This document shows, in pieces, positions 44,515 through 53,009 of a stretch of 64,000 nucleotides of DNA (position 1 is its first letter; the number at the start of each line of letters is the position of its first letter). Source of the DNA: Hemicordylus capensis (Eukaryota > Chordata > Lepidosauria > Squamata > Cordylidae); NCBI RefSeq assembly GCF_027244095.1, contig NC_069661.1, forward strand, positions 13,340,001-13,404,000, given 5' to 3'. A model generated the notes under the pieces. That model was not told the DNA's origin, did not search any database, and saw only the letters and a list, made by a program, of their open reading frames with translations. Made by a program: the position numbers and the translations under genes.

Positions 44515-45897
44515 CAGACAGACATGAGGGGCAAAGGGAAATCCCCTCAATGAATGCAGGTGCGCTGGTGGAAGATACCCAGTTGCTGAGAAGTAGTTTA
44601 TACAATCAGCATTTTAACACCAGCTTCAGATTATGATAATGCATGGGAAACCGGAAGTGCAAATTGCACTTCCTGTTTCTCATCATATATAGCCCTGTTG
44701 AGGCATTCAAAAGAACAACTCTGAATACAATTGCAGCTGCTTAAAGCAGGTTGGAAGTCCCGCCCCTGCATGTCAGTCATCTCCCTCGTTTCACTGCTCA
44801 TGGAAAGGGCAGCGTTTGTGTGAAGAGGGGAAGCACCTTCACTAAGATGGCAGGTGGTTCCATAATCAGCAGCCTGGGGCGATTTGTAGCTCCTGGAAAC
44901 AGTTGTATAAAATCCTGCACAGGTACAGTTTGCACATCTCTCTTGAAAGATGTGTTTTGCACAAGATGGTGCTGTGGAGGAACAGGAAGTGTGAGGCATT
45001 TGCACTTCCTGTTCTCTTCATACCATCTTAATATTTGAGACTGCTCCCAGGCAAAGGTTCTCAGATTTTTCCAGACTTCCCAAGAAGCACATTATTTCAG
45101 AGGGAGAAAACGACCATCTTCCACATCTTGCTGACTAACACCAACCTCTCTGAGCCATTTTAGGAAGGGCGGTATATAAATAAATAATAATAAATAAATT
45201 AAACAAACCTAATATTCTTGCCTTTTACCTGTATGCTGTTGCTTGCCAAGCAATGGGGAGGATCATAGAAAGGAAACTACAGGAAAAAGCACCCACTCTG
45301 GGAAAGCTATAGGCTTAACTTCCTGTTAGGTTTAAGAGAGTAATTGTTCTCCTGAACAAATTAGGAGCCTGGAAAACCATTCAACGTAAGGCCTTTTCAT
45401 CAGCAAAAAATTAATTTGAGGAGCATTATCTGTCTCAGTCTCTGAACTTTAAAATGGTGAAATGGTGACACCTCCACAAATGGCCAACTGTTCAATGAGG
45501 GTAAATCAAGAAATCTAGGAACATCCAGGGAGTAGAACTCAATAAAATGTAAGATTCAGGAACATCCAGAATCAGGATAACAGGTTGGTGCTTTTAAAAT
45601 GGCTCAAGATTTAGGAAGTTTTTGGAGCATTCACGAGGGCTGTAGAGCTACCTTTGATGGGTTGGTTGGCTAACACTCCTGTTGTACAATCTGCTTTCTA
45701 GCTGTGAAAATTGTGACCAATCAGAAGCCTACCTGGAAGATTCTGTTGGGCAGCCCTCTACCTGCAACAATCCCGAAGAACCCTGCTACACCTATGACAG
45801 GAATAAATGCTACACTGCATCCTGCCTGTTCTCTCACAATGGGAAAACGAAGGTCATTGAGACAGCCCTGACTCCTGAATCCTGCTATGCTGATTAG
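35776..45897 (+). CDS. JCHAIN: JCHAIN, immunoglobulin joining chain (4 coding exons)
   Basis: The J chain is secreted by plasma cells and disulfide-links polymeric IgM and IgA, allowing transport by the polymeric Ig receptor. Exons 35776-35839, 37487-37601, 40248-40328 and 45702-45897 join in frame to 151 residues (human 159). Visible parts are a signal peptide (MKTSWIFSGALAIFWGAVLGA), the VDNKC-x-C motif (Cys32, Cys34), an N-glycosylation site NIS at 68-70 in the conserved RENISDPTSP, CENC at 88-91, CYTYDRNKCYTA (Cys115, Cys123) and the C-terminal TALTPESCYAD. Junction phases are 1, 2 and 2, with GT/AG at every intron. The eight cysteines of the mammalian chain all have counterparts. A ninth, Cys128, is extra. 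Introns are 1.6, 2.6 and 5.4 kb and full of repeats. Orientation opposite to UTP3 is as in human. Confidence 0.95.
36260..36393. mobile_element. hAT fold-back MITE in JCHAIN intron 1
   Basis: CAGGGGTTCTCAAACTTGGG / CCAAGTTTGAGAACCCATG arms with GTTGGACTACAAATCCCATC and its partner inside. Confidence 0.8.
36394..37440. other. Rest of JCHAIN intron 1
   Basis: AT-rich. Short internal repeats of TATGATTTACTAGAG near 36830 and repeated TGTTGCA(T/A) near 36410-36480. No other element identified. Confidence 0.4.
37487..37601 (+). CDS. JCHAIN: JCHAIN coding exon 2
   Basis: Encodes DEEKVLVDNKCQCVKV through LERNIRI and ends CATCAT|GTAAGT in phase 2. Two AG acceptors lie 7 nt apart. Only the downstream one (exon start 37487) keeps frame with exon 1. 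The upstream AG (exon start 37480) is the better-looking acceptor, and in-frame reading there would give QQDEEK, like the human mature start QEDERI. Confidence 0.85.
37804..38216. mobile_element. hAT element in JCHAIN intron 2, 8-bp duplication CTACATTA
   Basis: Starts CAGGGGAGTAAATAGGG, ends CTTGCTACGCCCCTG. CTACATTA is at 37796-37803 and 38217-38224, identical. Confidence 0.9.
38225..39130. other. JCHAIN intron 2, unassigned
   Basis: Contains a short CA run (38305-38327), a near-duplicated 30-bp phrase around GGTGGTGATGACAGAGG (38745-38785), and no exon. Confidence 0.35.
39133..39305. mobile_element. hAT-like MITE in JCHAIN intron 2
   Basis: The edges AGGGTGTAACTATAATTGAG and CCCCTAGCTATGCCCCTG resemble the GTAACTAGGGG family inverted. 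The target duplication is not clear. Confidence 0.5.
39405..39503 (+). mobile_element. 3' fragment of the 5S/tRNA SINE
   Basis: CCTGCCAGTCAGTGTAGGCA then GTGGTCTGACTCAGTATGAA and CAGCTTCATATGTTC. Confidence 0.75.
39587..39800. mobile_element. hAT MITE in JCHAIN intron 2
   Basis: Starts CAGGGGTGCAGCAATG, ends AAGCTATGCCCCTG, flanked by AGTCCAGC and AGTCCAGA (7 of 8). Confidence 0.8.
40248..40328 (+). CDS. JCHAIN: JCHAIN coding exon 3
   Basis: An 81-nt exon after a pyrimidine tract and CAG, ending CT|GTAAGG. It encodes IVPLQNRENISDPTSP and then VRTKFVYKIPK, which is close to the human sequence and includes the N-glycosylation sequon. Confidence 0.92.
40415..40550. mobile_element. hAT MITE in JCHAIN intron 3, 8-bp duplication CTCTAGTA
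   Basis: 136 bp, ends CAGGGCAACACAACTTC / GAGCAGTCCTG, inner arms CACAACTCCTATCATCCC / GGATTATGGGAGTTGTAG. CTCTAGTA at 40407-40414 and 40551-40558. It begins 86 bp after exon 3. Confidence 0.93.
40853..41328 (+). mobile_element. CR1 LINE 3' end
   Basis: Carries AGGTCTATAAAATCATG, CACAACGCATAATCCACTTG, ATGTGGTGACAGCCAACG and the end GATGCTGGACTAGATTGG, finishing with the octamer repeat TTCTTATGTTCTTATG typical of CR1. Confidence 0.9.
41450..42035. repeat. GC-richer repeat, unclassified
   Basis: Contains AGGGCTGGCCTCACAATGAG, a phrase echoed inverted near 51.6-51.7 kb (CCTCATTGAAGGGCTGGCCC). Long overlapping frames here have no recognisable protein. Confidence 0.35.
42038..42100. repeat. (TCTA)n microsatellite
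   Basis: About 15 uninterrupted TCTA units in JCHAIN intron 3. Confidence 0.95.
43498..43757 (+). repeat. ~250-bp interspersed repeat inserted in L2
   Basis: ATACCGCCCTTCCAAAAATG, GGCTCACAATCTCAAAGAAA, CACTGGAGGTACTGTGCTGG, ending GTGCCTCTTTGCCAAGTTAG. Closely similar to 25050-25285. Confidence 0.75.
43983..44118. mobile_element. hAT MITE inserted in L2, 8-bp duplication ATCTGGAG
   Basis: 136 bp, ends CAGGGATTCTCAACGTTGGG / CCCAATGTTGAGAATCCGTG. ATCTGGAG at 43975-43982 and 44119-44126. It proves insertion into pre-existing L2 DNA (GAGATCATCTGGAG is an L2 phrase also seen at 21.27 kb). Confidence 0.95.
44448..44523. repeat. (GATA)n/(GACA)n microsatellite
   Basis: About 17 units at the tail of the L2. 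Confidence 0.95.
44524..45701. other. End of JCHAIN intron 3
   Basis: Inverted phrases AGGAAGTGCAATTTGCACTTCC-like near 44655 and GGAAGTGTGAGGCATTTGCAC near 44985 bound a possible fold-back (44640-45020). A LINE tail is at 45150-45200. No exon. Confidence 0.4.
45702..45897 (+). CDS. JCHAIN: JCHAIN coding exon 4 with stop
   Basis: The acceptor TTTCTAG precedes a 196-nt exon encoding LCENCDQSEAY, CYTYDRNKCYTASC and the C-terminus TPESCYAD, ending in TAG. The segment between CYTA and the GKTK strand contains the additional Cys128. Confidence 0.93.
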
Positions 45898-46283
45898 AGC
45901 AGAGCAAAATCATTCCGTAAGCCCCTATGGGCACACCTACTCTACACAATCTTAATTGGGTTTTATGCCAGTTTCACTGTCATGGCTTCCTCCAAAGAAT
46001 CTGGAGTATTGTAGTTTGCCGAGGGGGCGGGAATTCAGTGCTTGAGATCCCAAATACCCTCAGAGAACTACAGATCTCTTGGATGAAGGAATGACTATCA
46101 AAGCATTTTAAATCTGTTGTGTTGGATTACCCATATTGTCCTTTACTCCTAAAGTTAAAGAACAATCCTCTTTATTAGTGTTCAAAACGAATCTGCATCA
46201 GCAGAATGCTTTACTGTTGTTTCTTTCCCCTTTAATTCTCTTCTCCCTTCATTATCTACAGTTCCTCTTTAATACTCATCATC

Positions 46284-46289
46284 AATAAA
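46284..46289 (+). terminator. JCHAIN poly(A) signal AATAAA
   Basis: AATAAA lies 387 nt past the JCHAIN stop, in ATCAATAAAAATT. It implies a 3' UTR of about 0.4 kb inside the last exon. Confidence 0.65.
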
Positions 46290-46489
46290 AATTATATCTT
46301 TCATTATCTCTGTGGTCACGTCATTGGGTCTAAATGCTGCAGCTTGGACATTGGGAGTTCAGTCTTTTACTGGTGTAAAACTGGCATCATTCCATCGAAA
46401 GTAGCAGAGCTACATCACTGTGGATCAAACAGTATTTGGCCACTTCTCTTCCACATCACTCTAGATCAAACAGTATTTGACCACTTCCA

Positions 46490-46912
46490 GATGACAATTT
46501 TAAAAATGCCGAGACAGCACTTTTCCAAGCATGTTTTCACTCTCTTTCCACATGGACAACTGGGTTCTAGCACAATTTTCTCAGCACCATCTACAGGTCC
46601 ACTCTGGCTTCTTGTGAAGAAGCACCATTCACCAAAAAAACCAGAAATCAATTGTCCATGGAAATAAATAATCAATTATTCATGAACATAAATTATACAT
46701 GGAAAGCAGAAATAAATTATTCATGGACAGCAAGAGCTGGCCAGCAGGTGGCGCTGAGAAAATCGCATGAGAACCCTGCTCTGCATCTGGACAGAGCACA
46801 GATTCATTTTGCCTGAGACTCTGGAAGTCTCTTGAAGTGTGTGGAAAGAGAGTGAAATAGCACTTGGAAAAATCCTGTTCCAGCACTGTTTATTGCCATC
46901 TGGAAGAGGTCT
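46490..46912. repeat. Fold-back repeat carrying a CTCF-like motif
   Basis: The arms CAGCACTTTTCCAAG with TTTCACTCTCTTTCCACA (left) and TGTGGAAAGAGAGTGAAAT with AGCACTTGGAAAAA (right) are inverted. It contains CCAGCAGGTGGCGCTG and ends TTTATTGCCATCTGGAAGAG. A related piece lies at 54355-54545. Confidence 0.6.
46741..46756 (+). promoter_or_regulatory. CTCF-like core motif
   Basis: CCAGCAGGTGGCGCTG fits the vertebrate CTCF core consensus (CCASYAGRKGGCRS) at every position. It lies between the JCHAIN 3' end and the FAM47E 3' side, inside a repeat. Confidence 0.5.
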
Positions 46913-47224
46913 TTGTCTCAGTTTTCAAAACTTTACCCTAGTGCTCTTGTACGTTGGCATCCTCAAAAGTTGAGAAACCATCACCACATTGTGCTGTGCA
47001 CTCTACCTACTCGGCTAGAATATTTTCAGAGTTCTCCATGGCTTTGATCTCATTTTAATTATTTAACTCTATCCTTTATGCCATCAATATCCCGTTTCCC
47101 CCCTTTCTTGGGCAACCTTTTAGCTCCCCTTGCAGGAAAAAGAACAATTGAGTCATTGTACCTTTGCAATTCTCTCTCTCTCTCTTTTACAAGTGTGCAT
47201 GTTGACAGTCAGTGTATTGAATGC

Positions 47225-47400
47225 TTAGCATGTCATCCAGGACTGGGAGAGCTGGGTTCAAATTCCGACGCAGTCACACAAAACTCACAGGCTGACCTTG
47301 GGCCAGTCGCTATCTTGCAGGCAAATCAAATTCACATGGTTGTTGTGAGGATACAATGGGGACGAGCAGTGCATGCTGCCTTGAGCTTCCTTCAGGACTG
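47225..47400 (+). mobile_element. Diverged Sauria-type SINE
   Basis: GGGTTCAAATTCCGAC (B-box), TGACCTTGGGCCAGTCGC and GGTTGTTGTGAGGATA. Confidence 0.55.
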
Positions 47401-47682
47401 GTGGAAAGGCACAGCAAGCTACCCTCTGCTCACTTTTGCATCTGTAGGTGACAGGAGAGAGTAAATCCACCCCAGAGAGCCTCGTGAAGTCGCTTTTGCT
47501 CTTAGGTCTGCCCCCCAAGAGGGTGTGTTTTGAGTTGAATTTGAGACAGGTGCCGCAGGGGCTGAGCCCCAATGTCTCTTAGCCCAAAGCTCTGCCCTCT
47601 GCAGAGGTATTTATTAAAGACAAGGGTGTCTCTCTGAGCATGCACAGAGCACTCTGCTTGCACTGAAAGGCACTGCTACCCC

Positions 47683-47789
47683 AGGCAGGGGTGCACCCAA
47701 ATAATGGGGCCTGGACTAAAAGCCTTTGGTGCTCCCTCCCCAGCTGCATGTTAAGCATCATCCCTGCTACACACATACGCGAGCACTGT

Positions 47790-47849
<60 letters not shown>

Positions 47850-48375
47850 AACACATGAGTTCTTGAGGGCACAAGGAGCAACTGCACTCGCAAGAATGTA
47901 AGACTATAAAACAGGTATATTTATGCAAATATGCATTAGCAGTAGCGTTGCCAACTGTCCCTCATGACGCAGGATGTCCCTCATTTCAGGGATGAAATGT
48001 TGGTCCCTATAGGGACAGCATCTGCCCCCATTTAGGCAACAGCATATAATTCAATTACATGTACGTCAATGATACTCAGGTTCTTGATTACCACTGCATA
48101 CACCTCCCAGCCCGCCCCCACAAGCTTGTGTCCCTCATTCTGGAACTTGTGTCCCTCATTCTGGCAATGAAATGTTGGCATCCCTCATTAGCAGAAACAT
48201 GTCAACAGGCAACGTAACATATTCTCATCCCACATATTGGTTTCCCCACTCCGCCCTCTGTCTCTAGCACCTGGCACAGGACCAGCAGTTACCACACCAC
48301 CCAGGACAGATTTGGGGGTGGGGGGCAGGTGGTGTGGAGGCCCTGGACTACGGCCCCAAAGTCCAGGGGTAAGAG
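47683..48375. mobile_element. hAT-like element with CA repeat inside
   Basis: Left edge CAGGGGTGCACCCAAATAAT then GGGGCCTGGAC; right edge CCAAAGTCCAGGGGTAAGAG. A shorter relative is at 50189-50378. The interior holds a (CA)n run and an unrelated tail. Confidence 0.4.
47790..47841. repeat. (CA)n microsatellite
   Basis: About 25 CA units. Confidence 0.95.
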
Positions 48376-48572
48376 CGCCACGCACTGACCTCATGGAGAG
48401 GCCAGAGGGCTTGGCTTCTAGGGGCAGCTCCAGCACTTCCTGTTTGGGAATTTAGCCACTAATAGGAAGGCAAGAGAAAAACGAGGCTGGCTACCCAGGT
48501 TCAGGTTAAGCGTTTTCTTGTTGGATTTGGCTGCTTGGCAACTTGTCTCACAGGTCTTCCTCAACTAGCTGT

Positions 48573-48610
48573 CAAACAAACAAACAAACAAACAAACAAA
48601 CAAACAAACA
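48573..48610. repeat. (CAAA)n microsatellite
   Basis: About nine CAAA units. Confidence 0.95.
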
Positions 48611-50188
48611 GGTCTGTTGCCACCTACTATGAGATGCGATTGGTTGGAGAAAAACCCCTGAACAAGCTGTGGGAACTCACACAGGAAAAAGATCTGCAGG
48701 GATTGTGGAGAGGAGCCAACCCTATGTGAACAGTCAATTTAATCCCCAGAATTAAACAGCTACGAATCTGCTGCGAATCAGATTTGCTCTTCAGATACCC
48801 CATGCATGAAGCCATGTCTGGATAACTTGCAGGAGAGGGAACTGGCTGAATGCAGCAAGCCAGGAGGAGGACTCAGGTGACAAACTAACCTCCTCCCCTG
48901 GCTGTTCCTGAGGCTGACCTTTTCTGTGTCTATCCAGTCATTTTGGAGATCAAGAAGGGCCAGGAGCCCACCTCATTCTCTGAGTCTTTTACACACAGCT
49001 GGCTGTACTGCGAGTTTACTGGGAGGCTTGACTGTGACCTCGACATTTCCCCCCAAAAACGATGCAAAAAGTAGATTTTTTTACCTCGGATATAAATCAG
49101 GCTACACTCTAACATGCAGTGAAAAGCCCAAATTGTGTGTGAACTGCTCCCTGATAACTCGCAGGGACTTCGGGGTAAATCTGTCTGATATGTGAACGCA
49201 CCTCCTCCATTCCAGAGGAGATGCAAGTTAAAGGGCTTTAAAAGCCCCGTGTGAAAAACTTCATGGGAGTCTGACTGTGGCATTCAAGCTTTCCTTCACA
49301 GCCTTCATTTTTTTAATCTTTTTTTTTTTAAATGGAAAACAGATGCTTAGAATGCTGGATTCTGCATCCTATTCTAAATTCTGCCCTGTTGCATTTACAG
49401 TTGCAGAACTCTGGAATACACAGACCCATATTGATATGGAAGGACTTGATAGGCCTATTCACATGTTATGTTCAACACTCGTACAACAAATGTACAGTGT
49501 ACCTAGGTACATAGATCATAACACAAGTACAGTCATTCACATGTATCCTGTATCCAGGTTCACTTTTAAAATGAACACAGATACATTCATTCACACAAAC
49601 ACATGTACAAGTGAATGACAATTGTACACTCATACAGCATAATGTCTGAATCAGGCTCTTGTTTCTGCCCAATCCAGGTCTGACTAAAAGGGCCCAAGGC
49701 AACTGACTCTTTGCACCAGAGGTTTCCTCCTCAATCAAGGCATGCGGCTAGCCATAGCAGGCCTACATTCAAAAATGTTTGACCATTGACAAGTTCATGT
49801 GTTCATATTAATTCACTGTTCTTGCCGGAGAGTCTTCTCCAAGCCCCTTGCATCTCAGAAGCTCACTCCTGGAGCCGTTCAGCATCCCCCCTTTCGTTCC
49901 AACCTCATCCTGCAAATCCAGCATCTGCTGCAGGAACTGAGACAAAACAGACCTGTTAGTTCAGCGTTCTTCATTTTAAGGCCTGGGAGCCAGTGGGGGC
50001 CCCCATCAATTCTAAAGCAACCCAACTAATTGTTTGTTGGGCCTGTGTGGAGCTTCGGCCAAAGCGGAATACTCTGCACAAACCCCTTGGCATCTTGTGG
50101 AGGGAACCATTCCCACAGTGCTGCACTTTCCCAGGCCCTGGGGTGCTCCTTTAAGGGAAATGGAGCCATCTTGAGCCCCTGCACCAAG
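48611..50188. other. No gene recognised
   Basis: A block near 49450-49650 (CCTATTCACATGTTATGTTC; ATTCACACAAACACATGTAC) matches elements at 59.82-59.93 and 61.2-62.3 kb. No FAM47E terminal exon was found here. Confidence 0.35.
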
Positions 50189-50378
50189 AGGTGCACCTAG
50201 GTAATTTTGGAACCAGGACCTAAAGGCCTTTGGAGCCCCCGCCCCGGGCAAATTAAGCATCATCATGCTGGGCTGGGTGGCCACACCACCCAAGAGAGAC
50301 TAAAGAGGATTTTGGGGGCCCCAGGGCCTGAGGAGGCCCTGGACTTTGGCCCTGAAGTCCAGGGGTAAGAGCACCTCT
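50189..50378. mobile_element. hAT-like MITE
   Basis: Left AGAGGTGCACCTAGGTAATT, right CCAGGGGTAAGAGCACCTCTG. No clear duplication. Confidence 0.5.
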
Positions 50379-50389
50379 GCCCAGGCATG

Positions 50390-51050
50390 GATGCAGCCGA
50401 GCAGTGGCTTACGTCCAGCCCCGCTCAGCGGCCCCCTCCATGTTTGCCCATGCATGTGACGTCAGGCGTGGATCGGGCTCCAGAGCGAACTCCCCCCCTT
50501 CCACGCCCGGGCCGCCGAGAGCCCAGGCGAACTCTCTGCTAGTTCTTTCAGGCAGCACAGACTGCCCGATAGAACGTTTTCCCCTTCCTCTCCCTCTCTG
50601 GAGGGAGAGAAAGGGGAAAACATCCTATCAGGCAGCCAATGCTTCCTGAAACGACGTGCTGGCAGCTTGTTCAGGCTCTCAGCAGCCCAGGCCATGCCCG
50701 CTTTGCGCATGACATCATATACAAAGGGGTGTGGCCTGGGCTGCCAAAAGCCCGAACGAGCTCTCAGCTCGTCATTTCAGGAAGCGTCAGCAGCCTGATA
50801 GGACGTTTCCCCCTTTCTCTCCCTCCAAGGGAGAGGAAGGGGAAAATGTTCTATCAGGCAATCGGCGCTGCCTGAAATAACTAGCACAGAGTTCACCCGG
50901 GCTCTTGGCAGCCCGGGCATGGGAAGGGGGATTTTGCTCTGGGCTCCTCTGGAGCCTGAGCCACAGGGCTTTGGTGGCCTTTTCCATTGGTGGCCCGGGT
51001 TCTTTGAACCCGTTCACCCAATGGTGGCTCCACCCCTGCCTCTGCCTGCA
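50390..51050. repeat. Compound palindromic repeat, copy B
   Basis: Two palindromes of about 110 bp (50540-50655 and 50773-50882) share the arms CTATCAGGCAG and CTGCCTGA with the 27.0-27.14 kb palindrome. They are embedded in GCCCGGGC-, TGACGTCA- and TGACATCA-bearing flanks, ending ATGGTGGCTCCACC. Confidence 0.65.
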
Positions 51051-51815
51051 CCATCTTGGAAGGTGTACATGGAATGCTAGGAAGTGTAACCTTTCCCAGC
51101 ACTTTCCCTGCAGGCCTCCCAAGAGAGGACTCCAGCTCTCTTAAATGGCCCTCTCAGCACTGAGGAAAGCGCAGTACTGTGTGGAAGTCAGCTCAGGGGG
51201 AAATGGGTCTCACACTGAAGATGTTTTGAGAAAGTGGCCCCCGCTTGAAAGATAGTGAAGATTGCTGCATTCGTTTGTTTTTAAAGGAATCCTTATATAT
51301 GCTCCCCTGTGACCCAGCCCTTGACTTTGAACGGGATCTTGTGGGAGCATCCAAGACATTTTCTGGCCTGAGGCGAAAGGCAATAACATGCCCCTTCAGT
51401 CTGTGGGCAGGTGCTCAGCATCCTTTTCAGCCCATGCTGCTGAAGCAGCAGGGAGGACACACCAGCACAACCAAGCCAAGCCATGGAGCCAGGAAAGAAG
51501 TGGTGTGCCCCAGTGAACGGAGAAGGAGGAAATGAAGAGCATGCCCCAGTTGGGGGCGGGGGGAGGAAGGGCGCTGGCAGTGGGTGGATGGCCCATGGGG
51601 TGGCACACGTGGGTAAGGGGGCTGGAACTTGATATCTTGACCACCCCTCCTTGGTTCTGAGGCAATCACCTCATCTTACCTCATTGAAGGGCTGGCCCTG
51701 AAATTTAGGAATGTGATATTAAAAAAGAAAGTTTCTCTGAGCATATGCAAAAGACCTTTGCATCACTACTGAGTTACTAAAACATACCTTTACACATCTG
51801 GCACTGGGACAGGAA
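51051..51815. other. No gene recognised
   Basis: Includes the inverted echo of the 41.6 kb phrase near 51640-51700 (GGCAATCACCTCATC, AGGGCTGGCCCTG). Confidence 0.35.
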
Positions 51816-51820
51816 CATAG

Positions 51821-52252
51821 GCCCGGGTCATACGTAACACAGAACCATGGGCCCATCCAAGCCACCTCCACCCGCACTCTCCCAGCCGTGTTCAGACACT
51901 GTCTCTCTGCAGCCAGCAAGACGGCAGAGAGGCGGAGGCGCTGGCTGTGTGGGTGTCCTTCTTCACAGAAGGACAGCCAATCGGGCCATAGTGAGGGAGG
52001 AGCTTCCACCCTCAATTCCAGCTCCACGGGGGCCCAAACTGCAGTGCCAGCATTCTTTGCTGGCGCTGCAGAAATGGAGTTTGCGACGGTGAAACTCCAC
52101 TCTGACCAAAGGTTCAGTGGAGTTTGCCAAGGGAAACTGCAGGTTACTACTCCCCCTCCCCCCGCAAGCTCTATTTCCTCCAGCTTGTACGTTCAGGTTT
52201 GGGAACCAGAGGTGAAGGGACCTCTGGTTTCCTGTTACGTATGAACCGGGCC
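51821..52252. mobile_element. Fold-back DNA element inside a SINE end
   Basis: Inverted ends GGCCCGGGTCATACGTAACA / TGTTACGTATGAACCGGGCC with CATA on both sides. It separates GGAACATA from the rest of a minus-strand tRNA-type SINE. The 3-4 bp duplication suggests PIF/Harbinger rather than hAT. A central GTGGAGTTT inverted pair is present. Confidence 0.7.
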
Positions 52253-52432
52253 ATAAACGTATCTGCCTTATACTGAGTCAGACCATTGGTCCATTCAGCT
52301 CAGTATTGGCTATATTGACTAGCAGCAGCTTTCCAAGGTTTTAGACAGACATCTTCCCCAGCCCTACCTGGAGATGCTGCCAAGGACTGAACCTGGGACC
52401 GTCTACCACTGAGCTATAGTCACACCCTGTAG
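52253..52432 (-). mobile_element. tRNA-type SINE
   Basis: Minus-strand TAGCTCAGTGGTAGACGGTC, CCCAGGTTCAGTCCTTGGC, body ending GTCTGACTCAGTATAAGGCA. Confidence 0.75.
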
Positions 52433-52931
52433 ATAAACCTTATAAATAAGAATATCTCCAGCCTGCATTCTGGCCACTGGAATCCTACCTCAGATCATCT
52501 GTGATTGCTAATCCAATAGATACTTGTATGTCTTTAATCCTTGCCCAGATGTGATGCTCACTGGGTGGCTGGTGCACTAATTTAAACAACCTGCAGAATC
52601 AAGTGGTTAAGCTTTTTCGCAATCCGTACCATTACATGCTGAGGTGAGAGGGGTAGAATGCAACCTCTGGAGCACTCAAGTAAGAGTGGACAATTCTGAT
52701 CTGACTCACGGAAGCTTTGTGCAACTTCAGAGATTTTGGCCATGTGGAGCTATAGATTCAGCAAGTGCATACCAGAAAGGGCGACTTTAGACAGCCCTGG
52801 CCAAAGAGTTAAGGGAAACAATGGCCTCAGTAGATATGAACTGTCAGTCTTCTTGTTTGCCATCCCACCAATTGACCTTAGTTTTTACTAGTGACAATGG
52901 GGATGAATAGATGTCTACTTTTAGGTCTTAC

Positions 52932-53009
52932 CTCTGGGATCCGATAGCCTTTTTTATCAAGAAATTCTTTAAACGCACGCGTTCCATGAAGCTTCATGAT
53001 CTCAGCATC
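52932..53009 (-). CDS. FAM47E: FAM47E internal exon
   Basis: Twenty-six codons between TTTTGCAG and GAG|GTAAGA, phase 0. It encodes DAEIMKLHGTRAFKEFL then DKKGYRIPE, like the LYGTxAFKDFI...KGYxMP segment of FAM47E near its C-terminus. Confidence 0.85.

Noticed and set aside
48535-48729. Short frame ending DLQGLWRGANPM, reminiscent of mitochondrial carrier motifs
   Set aside because: Preceded by a (CAAA)n run, no further carrier motifs, no splice context; treated as chance.
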